Source: CAZJOD01 sp964547525 (GTDB taxonomy: Bacteria; Bacillota; Clostridia; JAAYHZ01). From it: 12,898 bases of DNA. Below the pieces are notes generated by a model. It ran no database searches and was not told the origin of the DNA. It saw only the letters and a program-made list of their open reading frames with translations. Positions 6,669 to 12,898 of the stretch are shown here, piece by piece. Location: positions 1 to 12,898 of the forward strand of contig CAZJOD010000110.1 of the NCBI GenBank assembly GCA_964547525.1, in the 5' to 3' direction. The position numbers and the translations under genes were made by a program. Numbering within the stretch: position 1 is the first letter of the stretch; every line of letters begins with the position of its first letter.

Positions 6669-6733
6669 GGATAAATTTTTAAAAAGTACCTTTAAAAATT
6701 TATCCCAAGCCCGGTATATTAGACACATACCGG
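6669..6733 (-). promoter_or_regulatory. Tandem hairpins in the mtlD leader
   Basis: GGATAAATTTTTAAA (6669-6683) and TTTAAAAATTTATCC (6691-6705) are a perfect 15-bp inverted repeat around a 7-nt loop. Just upstream on the minus strand, CCGGTAT (6711-6717) and ATACCGG (6727-6733) extend with AAG/CTT and one G-T wobble to an 11-bp stem around 9 nt. Together they sit 57-120 nt before the mtlD ATG. The GC-containing stem followed by AT-rich sequence resembles an imperfect terminator, so attenuation is possible. I recognise no known riboswitch class. Confidence 0.45.
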
Positions 6734-6940
6734 ACTTATCTCATAAGATAATAATTAGTACATTTAATAAAAAACAGCTGCAAATGTAATATAACCCTTC
6801 GCAACCATTGTATATACATAAACAATAATATTCGTCTTTCTCTATATTTTTGGATTGAAAGACAAATTCTCATTACCCAATAGACTTAAATGTCCGTTTT
6901 TAACCTGCTTGTGTAGCACCATGTGCAAAAGTCATGGAAA

Positions 6941-6950
6941 NNNNNNNNNN
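6941..6950. other. Assembly gap (10 N)
   Basis: Ten unknown bases, the usual placeholder for a scaffold join of unknown length. Sequence and gene order across this point are therefore less certain than elsewhere. The neighbouring repeat copy B and the duplicated CCGGTATAT may explain why assembly failed here. Confidence 0.95.
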
Positions 6951-7036
6951 ATACCATATCCGGTATATATGTCAATGTACAAACTGAATTAAATTCAATT
7001 TTGGATTTTTAGGATTTTTATTTAAATTTTTTCAAT

Positions 7037-7192
7037 GATTTTACTGCGATAACACTCTTGCGGTGAACATCAGTACACAGATGTCACTAAAACGGCTGTT
7101 TGTGATTAAAAATACCTTCACAAATTGATTTTGCAACTCCGGTTCAATGTTGGTTGGTTTTTTGCAATAAAATTAAGTTTTTGCAGTAGAAC
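7037..7192. repeat. Dispersed intergenic repeat, copy B (after the ECF-like gene)
   Basis: The right part (7136-7173) matches copy A: ACTCCGGTTCAA is identical, and the ungapped 37 nt from CTCCGG onwards match at about 26 positions. The left part (7037-7068) is a related copy in inverted orientation: GATTTTACTG is the exact complement of CAGTAAAATC in copy A, and read inverted it aligns to copy C (10805-10834) at 22 of 30 positions. The centre holds dyads (ACATC...GATGT; AAAACGGCTGTTT at 7089-7101). Inverted ends with a structured core and no coding sequence resemble a MITE or BIME-like element. It ends about 30 nt beyond the stop codon of the gene at 7222-7782. Confidence 0.5.
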
Positions 7193-7221
7193 CTTTAATA
7201 ATTTAAAAAAGTTATGTAAGT

Positions 7222-7782
7222 TCAACCTTCATTACGGTCGACACTACCTAGCCAAGCTTTTGTTATAATTGCCGTAGCCACTAAACCTCCAATAACCGCC
7301 GTAACAAGCTGCGGCCAACTGAACATAAATTTAATAGCCACCTGTAGAGGTTCAGCTATAGATATCAAGCTTAAGCCTATATGAACACCAATAAATAAAA
7401 TACAAAATTTAACTATGGCTCCCATACCGATCCCGATATATGAGTTCAATAAGCTTTTATTTTTACGAGTAAAGAGCCAAAAGAAAAATACCAAGGCAAA
7501 ATTACCAAGTCCTATAACGGGTGAAAACGGTAATATAAATGCTGCAACGGCTGCTTGACCGGTAAACGCCGCAATCAACGGCGTTACAAAACTGACTATC
7601 GCACCGCCTGCCAAGCCTCCTGAAGCTGTGGCCACCAATAAACACGCATTGATTAAAGAACCGATAACAAATTGTTTGTTAGTCCCCATTACCGCTAAAA
7701 CAGTTCCTCCGAACAACTGTATAACCACCGCCAATGCGATAACTATCCCTGTTCTTGCTACTAATAAAGTTTTTTTTGTCAT
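7222..7782 (-). CDS. Six-helix membrane protein, probable ECF transporter S component
   Basis: A 186-aa very hydrophobic protein with about six membrane segments (roughly 6-31, 37-55, 57-74, 79-104, 113-140, 148-174) and a short basic loop TRKNKS. Size, topology and the small-residue-rich helices (ATASGGLAGGA) fit the substrate-binding S subunit of energy-coupling factor transporters, which use shared EcfA/EcfT subunits encoded elsewhere. I cannot name the substrate, since no signature of BioY, ThiT, RibU, PanT or QueT is evident to me. The ATG follows a strong AAGGAGG by 8 nt. A 28-bp palindrome lies at the start of its predicted transcript. It is separated from the desulfurase-like gene by 174 nt, so it is probably transcribed alone. 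Confidence 0.6.
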   Translation of the reverse strand: MTKKTLLVARTGIVIALAVVIQLFGGTVLAVMGTNKQFVIGSLINACLLVATASGGLAGGAIVSFVTPLIAAFTGQAAVAAFILPFSPVIGLGNFALVFFFWLFTRKNKSLLNSYIGIGMGAIVKFCILFIGVHIGLSLISIAEPLQVAIKFMFSWPQLVTAVIGGLVATAIITKAWLGSVDRNEG

Positions 7783-7846
7783 TTTACAGACCTCCTTAAG
7801 GTTAGATTAATCTTTTCTTCAGGTATTACTGTGAAAACTTTTCCCT

Positions 7847-7895
7847 TCATATCTTAGGATATCCTTTGATATGAGGAATAAACAACATTATTATA
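7847..7895 (-). promoter_or_regulatory. Promoter -10 box and 28-bp palindromic operator/leader hairpin of the ECF-like gene
   Basis: TATAAT (7890-7895, minus strand) is a likely -10 box, with a poor -35. About 9 nt into the predicted transcript lies the near-perfect palindrome at 7847-7874: TCATATC, AGGATATCCT and GATATGA, with two AA-to-AA mismatches flanking the central 10-bp palindrome. Its symmetry about 7860/7861 suits a dimeric repressor bound just downstream of the start site. In RNA it would also form a hairpin. It ends 64 nt before the start codon. It matches no operator or riboswitch that I know. Confidence 0.5.
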
Positions 7896-7956
7896 TCATA
7901 AACATCCGTTTTTTATATATAACAACCAATTGAAATTTATATATTTTCAAAATCAA

Positions 7957-9102
7957 TTAATCGATCTTTAAAAACTCCAGAGCGTTCAAAGTATAATCTA
8001 TTTCGTTTCTATCGTTGAAAATACCAAAGCTAAACCTTATCAAACCTTTACCATCGGTTTTTAAAAACCTATGAACATTAGGAGAACAATGAAAACCTCC
8101 CCTCGTGCATATACCATATTTTTCGCTTAATATTTGAACCGCTTCTTGGGAATCCATATCAGCAATATCTATGGCAACTATTCCACAATTAAAATCGGGT
8201 ATATAGCTTGTTATCTTTTTTATATTTTCTAAACCGTAAGACATATAGTTTATTAATGCTTGCTTGTGTCTGATTATTTTTTGATTACCGATTTTTTTTA
8301 TGAATTTTATACCCTCTGCCAATCCCACGATTCCGGGTAAATTAAGAGTGCCGGCTTCGAGCATTTCGGGTATTATAACGGGAGGATCGGACGACATGCT
8401 GTCGGTGCCCGTTCCTCCGTATAAAAGAGGGGCCGGTTGGAAACCGTCGGTACAAATAAATCCGGTTCCCTGCGGTCCGTATAAGTCCTTATGTCCTGTT
8501 CCTGCAATGATATTAACATTATTATCAATCATATCCGGTCTAATTGTACCGGCGCCTTGAGATACGTCGATAGCATATATAATATTATGTTTTTTACAAA
8601 TCTCTCCGATCTGTTTAACAGGAAGTATATATCCGGTAATATTCGATGCAAGAGACACAAGCACAGCAATTGTGTCTTTCTCTATGCTGTTTTCAATATC
8701 AACCGGATCTATACATCCCGTCTCGTTCGGAACTATGATATCATAACGTAGTTTATCAATTTTACAAAATCTGTACAACGCTCTAATAACAGAGTTATGT
8801 TCATATGCGGTAATTATTATGTGTCCGCCAATTTCCGCCAAAGTGTTAGCTACTATATTCAATGACTCTGTAGCATTTTTTGTGAATATTACATGCAACG
8901 GATCAGGAGCATTAAAAAATCCTGCAATTTCACAACGAGCGTCATATACTGCTTTGTTTGACCTCATTGCAAGCTTGTGACCGCTTCTTCCCGGGTTTGC
9001 ACAATAATTCTTCATACATGAAATCATTTCATTTATAACACATTCAGGTTTCGGAAAAGTTGTAGCCGCATTATCAAAATATATATTTTTTTTATCCTTC
9101 AT
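7957..9102 (-). CDS. PLP-dependent cysteine desulfurase family protein (class V aminotransferase)
   Basis: A 381-aa fold-type I PLP enzyme like NifS/SufS. It begins IYFDNAATTFPKP and carries the cofactor lysine K205 (GTGHKDLYGPQG), H102 (AYEHNSV) and D179 (YAIDVSQGAG). The likely sulfur-carrying C339 is in TRGGFHCSP, and the end is LIRFSFGIFNDRNEID. The sequence fits the small desulfurase-like family typical of Firmicutes (the EF2568 type) rather than the IscS partner of IscU. Expected activity is removal of sulfur from cysteine to give alanine and an enzyme persulfide. The ATG follows AGGTG; it lies 30 nt after dpaB, so it is probably the third gene of the dipicolinate operon. No scaffold or SUF gene is adjacent. 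Its sulfur acceptor is unknown. Confidence 0.85.
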   Translation of the reverse strand: MKDKKNIYFDNAATTFPKPECVINEMISCMKNYCANPGRSGHKLAMRSNKAVYDARCEIAGFFNAPDPLHVIFTKNATESLNIVANTLAEIGGHIIITAYEHNSVIRALYRFCKIDKLRYDIIVPNETGCIDPVDIENSIEKDTIAVLVSLASNITGYILPVKQIGEICKKHNIIYAIDVSQGAGTIRPDMIDNNVNIIAGTGHKDLYGPQGTGFICTDGFQPAPLLYGGTGTDSMSSDPPVIIPEMLEAGTLNLPGIVGLAEGIKFIKKIGNQKIIRHKQALINYMSYGLENIKKITSYIPDFNCGIVAIDIADMDSQEAVQILSEKYGICTRGGFHCSPNVHRFLKTDGKGLIRFSFGIFNDRNEIDYTLNALEFLKID

Positions 9103-9132
9103 TATACAATCACCTGTCGGTTTTAAATAAAG

Positions 9133-9717
9133 TCACATAATTACCGGTTGATACTGTTTATTTTCCATAGCCGATAAAATGGTGGGAATTATGAGGTTGA
9201 AATCCGCCACCAACGAATTTTTCTTTCCGTGAGGAGCATCCTGTTTAAAAGGAACGAAAAATACGTTTTTCATATTCATCAATAATCCGATATTTTTAAA
9301 ATTAGCTCCTAAACCGTCATTGGTTGATATTCCTATAACTATCGGGCCGTCATTTCTCAGGTGTGCCTTAGCCGCCATCGTAACCGATGTATCGGTAACC
9401 GCATTTGCAAGTTTTGCCAAAGTATTTCCGGTACAAGGCATTATAACCAATATATCAATCATTTTTTTAGGTCCGATAGGTTCGGCGTCTGTAATTGATG
9501 CAATTACTTTTTTACCGCATATACCTTCCAAGGTTGTCACCAATTCCTTTGCATTAGTAAACCTGGTATCAGTGGTTGCAGTAACCTCAGACAATATCGG
9601 TAAAACTTCGCACCCATTATCAACCAAATTCCTTATAACAGGAATTATTTCGGCGATAGTACAACACGACCCGGTTATGGCATAGCCTACTTTTAATTCA
9701 TTTAACACGTCCTTCAC
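9133..9717 (-). CDS. dpaB: Dipicolinate synthase subunit B
   Basis: This is the flavoprotein-like subunit that, with DpaA, oxidises a lysine-pathway intermediate (dihydrodipicolinate or its hydrated form) to dipicolinic acid, the calcium chelator of the spore core, in the mother cell. The 194 residues begin with the family motif YAITGSCCTIAE (13-24) and contain VIMPCTGNTLAKLANAVTDTSVTMAAKAH, typical of the flavin-binding Pfam flavoprotein fold. The start is GTG at 9717, and GTGA overlaps the dpaA stop codon by 4 nt (9714-9717), indicating translational coupling. The length is normal for SpoVFB/DpaB. Confidence 0.95.
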   Translation of the reverse strand: MKDVLNELKVGYAITGSCCTIAEIIPVIRNLVDNGCEVLPILSEVTATTDTRFTNAKELVTTLEGICGKKVIASITDAEPIGPKKMIDILVIMPCTGNTLAKLANAVTDTSVTMAAKAHLRNDGPIVIGISTNDGLGANFKNIGLLMNMKNVFFVPFKQDAPHGKKNSLVADFNLIIPTILSAMENKQYQPVIM

Positions 9718-10568
9718 ACTCCAATTTCCAGTATGTTATGTAAAATCTTATATATAACCGATGATGCCGAATAAAAGAAAAATTTGCCAGGAATGCTCAG
9801 AGCATGATCATATTTTATACCTTTACTCTTTGCATAATCGAAATCGGTACCTCCGGGCAGTGACGCCAAATCTATAATAAGCACATCACTTTTTACCCGG
9901 TCCAAAACTTCTTTGGTTATTACAGGTGCGGGAACAGTATTGATTATAATATCGAACAAACCTACCACCTTATGTATGTCATCGGTATGTAATCCATCCA
10001 GACCGTTAATAGTAATATACGACAAATCACTTGTTTTTCTGGCGGTAATTGTTAACTTGCAGTGAAAACCACTTAAAGTGTTGCATAACGCCTTTCCGAT
10101 TCTACCGTATCCTATAATTAACACATGTGAATCACATAATGATCTCTTACCGTTATCCAATGCAATTTTTACGGCACCTTCAGCTGTTAGCCGTGCATTT
10201 AGTATTTGAAATTCTTCACTTTCGGCATAATCAAAAATTGCTATTTCTCGTTCCGATGCCGCTCGTATCAGTTGATCCGGAATTACCCCGGCTGCAAATA
10301 TACCACCCGGTTTCATTCTTTCTATAATTTCAAAAATATTTTCTCTGACTCCGTTTTTCGCATTCAGGTAAGGAAACGGTTTAACTAAAGGTACAGGTCC
10401 TATAATAATCTCTTCCTCAAAGCACTTGGGCAATTGGTCCGAATTATCGTTACAATCCGTCAAATATGTTTTTGTATCATATCCTTCATTTTTAATCATA
10501 TCATGTAGGCAGGTGATTCTTTTATCCCCACCGATAAATCCAATTTTCTTTTTTTGTTTCATATTCAT
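9714..10568 (-). CDS. dpaA: Dipicolinate synthase subunit A
   Basis: This is the NAD(P)-binding subunit of dipicolinate synthase (SpoVFA). The 284 residues start with a first domain (KKIGFIGGDKR, 8-17), followed by a second Rossmann domain with GYGRIG at 153-158 and the segment IIDLASLPGGTDFDYAKSKGIKYDHALSIPGK near the C-terminus, which is characteristic of DpaA. The ATG follows AGGA by 6 nt; a second in-frame ATG lies two codons later. It is translationally coupled to dpaB. A terminator isolates it from the upstream M16 peptidase gene, so it needs its own promoter, and a mother-cell sigma-like promoter is present. Its presence shows the organism makes dipicolinate by the DpaAB route rather than the EtfA route of some clostridia. 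Confidence 0.95.
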   Translation of the reverse strand: MNMKQKKKIGFIGGDKRITCLHDMIKNEGYDTKTYLTDCNDNSDQLPKCFEEEIIIGPVPLVKPFPYLNAKNGVRENIFEIIERMKPGGIFAAGVIPDQLIRAASEREIAIFDYAESEEFQILNARLTAEGAVKIALDNGKRSLCDSHVLIIGYGRIGKALCNTLSGFHCKLTITARKTSDLSYITINGLDGLHTDDIHKVVGLFDIIINTVPAPVITKEVLDRVKSDVLIIDLASLPGGTDFDYAKSKGIKYDHALSIPGKFFFYSASSVIYKILHNILEIGV

Positions 10569-10607
10569 TCATCATCCTGTTCGGTATACATAAAATATCT
10601 CGCCTTA

Positions 10608-10636
10608 TATATTATGTATTCTCATCGTCAGTTGTG
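10608..10636 (-). promoter_or_regulatory. Candidate SigK/SigE-type promoter of dpaA
   Basis: On the minus strand CACA (10633-10636), a 16-bp spacer and CATAATATA (10608-10616) match the mother-cell SigK pattern (AC in the -35, CATANNNTA in the -10). Predicted start is near 10601, about 33 nt before the dpaA ATG. dpaAB (spoVF) is SigK-controlled in Bacillus subtilis, so the match is in the right place. SigE and SigK consensus sequences overlap, so which one acts cannot be decided here. Confidence 0.5.
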
Positions 10637-10670
10637 AGAAAAACCTTCAATTCCATAAAAAAAGGCATAA

Positions 10671-10693
10671 AAAAAAGGGTGTAACCCTTTTTT
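10671..10693 (-). terminator. Rho-independent terminator between the M16 peptidase gene and dpaA
   Basis: AAAAAAGGGT (10671-10680), loop GTA, ACCCTTTTTT (10684-10693): a perfect 10-bp stem. Read on the minus strand, the 3' arm continues into an eight-T run ending at 10669. It lies about 150 nt after the peptidase stop codon and 100 nt before dpaA. The symmetric A/T flanks would also allow termination on the plus strand. Confidence 0.85.
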
Positions 10694-10786
10694 GTTCATA
10701 CTATAGAATTTTTTATATTATAAGTGGTCGCACAAAAACCATGTTATTATTTTCTTATACTGCGTCATTGAAAATCCAAACCAAAC

Positions 10787-10839
10787 CGTATTGATTTCAC
10801 CGCCGTTCACGGTAAGTTAGTTATTGCAGTGTAATCTTT
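10787..10839. repeat. Dispersed intergenic repeat, copy C (after the M16 peptidase gene)
   Basis: The segment 10805-10839 (GTTCAcGGTAAGTTAG...) aligns with copy A at 421-456 with about 80% identity and one gap. ATTGATTT at 10790-10797 also precedes the matching part in copy B (ATTGATTTT around 7124-7132). It starts only 3 nt after the peptidase stop codon, again directly behind a minus-strand gene. Left of it TACTGCG (10758-10764) recalls the inverted left end of copy B (TACTGCGATAAC), so the full element may span about 10755-10839. Confidence 0.5.
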
Positions 10840-10842
10840 ATT

Positions 10843-12066
10843 TTATATTTTCCCGATGTATGCGAATCCTCTATCTTTGTTATTTAATAACAGATCAATA
10901 AATTTTAACACTTCTTCTCTTGTTATTGACATTATCTTTTGTGTTATTTCTTCTTTTGTTCTGACATGGCCGTATAACAACTCGGCTTTACCGATGGAAT
11001 TCATTCGTGCACCGGTGCTTTCTTGCGAAATAATATATCCGCCTTTTAGCTGCTCTTTGGCTTTTTCAAATGCGTCATCGGTAATTTCTTCGGAAACCAT
11101 CCCTTTTATTTCACTATCCATCAAATCGATTGTCTGCTTTAGATTACCGGGATTCATACCTGCATATATTACAAATATACCTTCGTTTTTATAAAATACC
11201 GGATACGAATAAATAGTATAAACCAATCCGTATTGCTCCCTTATTTTTTGAAACAGCTTTGAGCTCATTCCACCGCCTAAAATATTATTTATCAACATTA
11301 CAGGATATATATCTTCAGACCCTGCAGGTATTCCTTTATAAGCCGCACAAAAATGGACTTGTTCGGTATCCTTTTTTATTCTTTTTTCTGCAGGATCAAA
11401 TTTAGTGGTCTCACATTCCGTTTTTGCAGGTGACGTTTCCGGCCAAGACCCGAAATATTGTAAAACCTTATCTTTCAAAATATCTTCGTTGATATTTCCT
11501 GCTATAGATATAACACAATTATCAGGATAATACATCCTCTTCATATAATCTCGAATTTCTGACGGTCCTATTTTATTCAAAACGTCAGGTGTGCCTAAAA
11601 CACTCATTCCTAGCGAACCGTTCGGCCACACGGTTTGTTGAATTATATCGTGTATCAACTCTTCCGGGGAATCGTTATACAGGTTTATTTCTTCTAAAAC
11701 TACATTTTTTTCAATATTTAAATCCTCTTCTTTAAATAGAGAATTAAAAAGCATATCGGATAACAGGTCTAGCGATAAATCCAGATGAGTGTCTAGTGTT
11801 TTTGTATAATAGCAAGTTACTTCCTTGCCTGTAAAAGCATTTATCTGACCACCGACATTATCAATTACTTCGGCGATTTGTTTACCGGTTCTATTTTTTG
11901 TACCTTTGAACAGCATATGTTCAATCAGATGAGAAATTCCCCGTTCATTATCATTTTCATAACGGGAACCGGCGCCCACCCAAACACCGGTGCTAATCGA
12001 ACTGACATACGGCATTTTTTCGTATACTATACGCAATCCGTTTTCCAATGTTATCTTTCCGTCCAT
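10843..12066 (-). CDS. M16 family zinc peptidase (MlpA/YmxG type)
   Basis: A 407-aa pitrilysin/processing-peptidase family protein. The inverted zinc motif HLIEH (46-50) is followed about 75 residues later by the glutamate in NVVLEEINLY (E125/E126), the third zinc ligand. Two M16 half-domains are present, the second carrying the usual GGGMSSKLFQKIREQYGLVYTIYSY and the GG-x-I-x-S-Q-E-S-T segment. There is no signal peptide, so it should be cytoplasmic. The frame also opens at a TTG (12078), but that codon overlaps the ribosome site GGGAGG; the ATG at 12066, 4 nt after it, is preferred. A gene of this type between pnp and dpaAB is a conserved arrangement in spore formers. The exact substrate is unknown. 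Confidence 0.93.
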   Translation of the reverse strand: MDGKITLENGLRIVYEKMPYVSSISTGVWVGAGSRYENDNERGISHLIEHMLFKGTKNRTGKQIAEVIDNVGGQINAFTGKEVTCYYTKTLDTHLDLSLDLLSDMLFNSLFKEEDLNIEKNVVLEEINLYNDSPEELIHDIIQQTVWPNGSLGMSVLGTPDVLNKIGPSEIRDYMKRMYYPDNCVISIAGNINEDILKDKVLQYFGSWPETSPAKTECETTKFDPAEKRIKKDTEQVHFCAAYKGIPAGSEDIYPVMLINNILGGGMSSKLFQKIREQYGLVYTIYSYPVFYKNEGIFVIYAGMNPGNLKQTIDLMDSEIKGMVSEEITDDAFEKAKEQLKGGYIISQESTGARMNSIGKAELLYGHVRTKEEITQKIMSITREEVLKFIDLLLNNKDRGFAYIGKI

Positions 12067-12136
12067 AACGCCTCCCAATTTTTTATGTCTTATTTATTCT
12101 AACCTTATTTTCACGTCATATTCTCGTGCTTTTAAT

Positions 12137-12164
12137 AAAGACCGCAGGTTCTTCTGCGGTCTTT
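12137..12164 (-). terminator. Rho-independent terminator of pnp
   Basis: AAAGACCGCAG (12137-12147), loop GTTCTT, CTGCGGTCTTT (12154-12164): a perfect 11-bp GC-rich stem, 12 nt after the pnp stop codon. On the minus strand it is followed by TTTATTAAAA. On the plus strand a run of eight T occurs, so it is stronger in that direction but plausible in both. Confidence 0.85.
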
Positions 12165-12176
12165 TTTTTATTTTTA

Positions 12177-12898
12177 TTATTCGGCTTCATCCCGGTTATT
12201 AACGCTCTTTTCTCTGTCCTTCAAAGCGTCTTTACGAGATAAGTTTATACGCCCTTGTTTGTCAATTTCAATTATTTTAACTAATATCTCATCGCCAATA
12301 TTAACAACATCTTCCACTTTATTGACTCTGGCAAAATCCAATTTGGATATATGCACAAGACCTTCCTTACCGGGTAAGAATTCCACAAATGCACCGAAAT
12401 TCATTATCCTCACGACTTTACCCATATATACAGCGCCAACTTCCGGATCATTCGCTATACCTTCCACTATCGAGATGGCTTTGCGTCCCATTTCTTCGTT
12501 ATCGGTATATACATAAACCTGACCGTCATCGTTGATATCGATCTTAACGCCGGTTTCATCAATGATCTTGTTAATAACTTTGCCACCCGGTCCGATAACT
12601 TCTCTGATCTTATCAGGATCGATTTTGGTTTTAAAAGTTTTGGGTGCATATTTAGAGAGTTGTTCCCTTGGCTTTTCAATGGTCTTGAGTATTAATTCTT
12701 CAAGTATATATTCTCTTCCTTGCTTGGTGATATCGAAAGCTTCTTTTATTATATCGTAAGTTAAACCGTCAACTTTTATATCCACTTGAATTGATGTGAT
12801 TCCTTTTTTGGTTCCGGCCACTTTAAAGTCCATATCTCCGAAAAAGTCTTCTATCCCTTGGATGTCCATAAAAGTCACATATCTGTCCGGATTCTCTT
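12177..12898 (-). CDS. pnp: Polynucleotide phosphorylase, C-terminal part (5' end outside window)
   Basis: PNPase degrades RNA from the 3' end with phosphate and forms a trimer in the RNA degradation machinery. The visible 240 residues hold the end of the second RNase PH domain (ENPDRYVTFMDIQGIEDFFGDMDFKVAGTKKGITSIQVD), a KH domain (IDPDKIREVIGPGGKVINKIIDETGVKIDI, with the GPGGK loop) and an S1 domain (GAVYMGKVVRIMNFGAFVEFLPGKEGLVHISKLD...INLSRKDAL), followed by a short charged tail. The frame is open to the window edge. A GTG at 12878 is internal to conserved sequence and is not the start. Frame and domain order are intact, and a terminator follows the stop codon. Confidence 0.97.
   Translation of the reverse strand, partial: ENPDRYVTFMDIQGIEDFFGDMDFKVAGTKKGITSIQVDIKVDGLTYDIIKEAFDITKQGREYILEELILKTIEKPREQLSKYAPKTFKTKIDPDKIREVIGPGGKVINKIIDETGVKIDINDDGQVYVYTDNEEMGRKAISIVEGIANDPEVGAVYMGKVVRIMNFGAFVEFLPGKEGLVHISKLDFARVNKVEDVVNIGDEILVKIIEIDKQGRINLSRKDALKDREKSVNNRDEAE

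Larger units (their letters stand above)
6613..7221. other. 609-nt gene-free region containing repeats, hairpins and the scaffold gap
   Basis: Between mtlD and the ECF-like gene I find no credible coding frame on either strand. From left to right the region holds the mtlD ribosome site, the dyad AAAACGGCCTGTTTT (6648-6662), two tandem hairpins (6669-6733), a GTCTTTC/GAAAGAC inverted pair around 6833-6863, the N gap (6941-6950), and repeat copy B (about 7037-7192). The 9-mer CCGGTATAT occurs on both sides of the gap (6711 and about 6960). The real length of this region is uncertain because of the Ns, and a missing gene cannot be excluded. Confidence 0.6.

Noticed and set aside
12067..12078. 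TTG at 12078 as start of the M16 peptidase.
   Set aside because: The TTG overlaps the GGGAGG ribosome site; the ATG at 12066 directly follows that site.
12467..12679. A 70-aa minus-strand frame inside pnp.
   Set aside because: It lies in another frame across the conserved KH domain coding region and has no independent support.
12876..12878. GTG at 12878 as the pnp start.
   Set aside because: The frame continues upstream with conserved PNPase sequence (ENPDRY) to the window edge, so the gene is simply cut.
1..12898. CRISPR array, insertion sequence, prophage or defence system.
   Set aside because: There are no regularly spaced direct repeats, transposase, integrase or phage/defence protein signatures; the genes are housekeeping and sporulation genes in a conserved order.

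Overview
This is about 12.9 kb of AT-rich chromosome from an endospore-forming low-GC Firmicute, most likely a Clostridia-type anaerobe. The evidence is the dipicolinate synthase pair (dpaA-dpaB), the order dgt-dnaG-rpoD, a primary sigma factor of the short Gram-positive type, a DUF6514-like protein, and strong GGAGG ribosome sites before most genes. Every gene I can support is on the minus strand, so the biological order runs from right to left. Ten Ns at 6941-6950 mark a scaffold join, so this is a draft assembly.

Right part (12898 to 7957): the 3' end of pnp (polynucleotide phosphorylase) closes with a strong hairpin terminator. Next come an M16 zinc peptidase of the MlpA/YmxG type, a second terminator, and then dpaA-dpaB followed 30 nt later by a PLP-dependent cysteine desulfurase-like gene. 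pnp, M16 peptidase and dpaAB form a conserved neighbourhood in spore formers. Upstream of dpaA there is a plausible mother-cell sigma (SigE/SigK-type) promoter.

Middle (7956 to 4852): a six-helix membrane protein resembling an ECF transporter S component sits behind a 28-bp near-perfect palindrome at the start of its leader. A 609-nt stretch without genes follows; it holds a dispersed repeat, the N gap and two tandem hairpins. After it come a mannitol-1-phosphate dehydrogenase-family gene with no visible transport partner and a small DUF6514-like protein with a dyad-rich upstream region.

Left part (4851 to 1): dgt (HD-domain dNTP triphosphohydrolase), dnaG (primase) and rpoD (primary sigma factor) form a replication/transcription block. 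A match at every specified position to the SigH promoter consensus lies just upstream of dnaG, which would tie this housekeeping operon to early stationary phase or sporulation, as in Bacillus. Last is a tRNA cluster (Asn, CAT-anticodon Met/Ile2, Asp). Its near-consensus promoter is preceded by four T/A-tracts that start exactly every 10 bp, a signature of bent DNA or an UP element.

No mobile-element gene, CRISPR array or obviously new multi-gene system is visible; the protein-coding content is mainly housekeeping and sporulation. The least explained structure is non-coding: a family of related intergenic repeats (around 369-456, 7037-7192 and 10787-10839), each placed just after the stop codon of a gene. 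The palindromic control regions before the ECF-like gene, dgt, the DUF6514 gene and mtlD come next.
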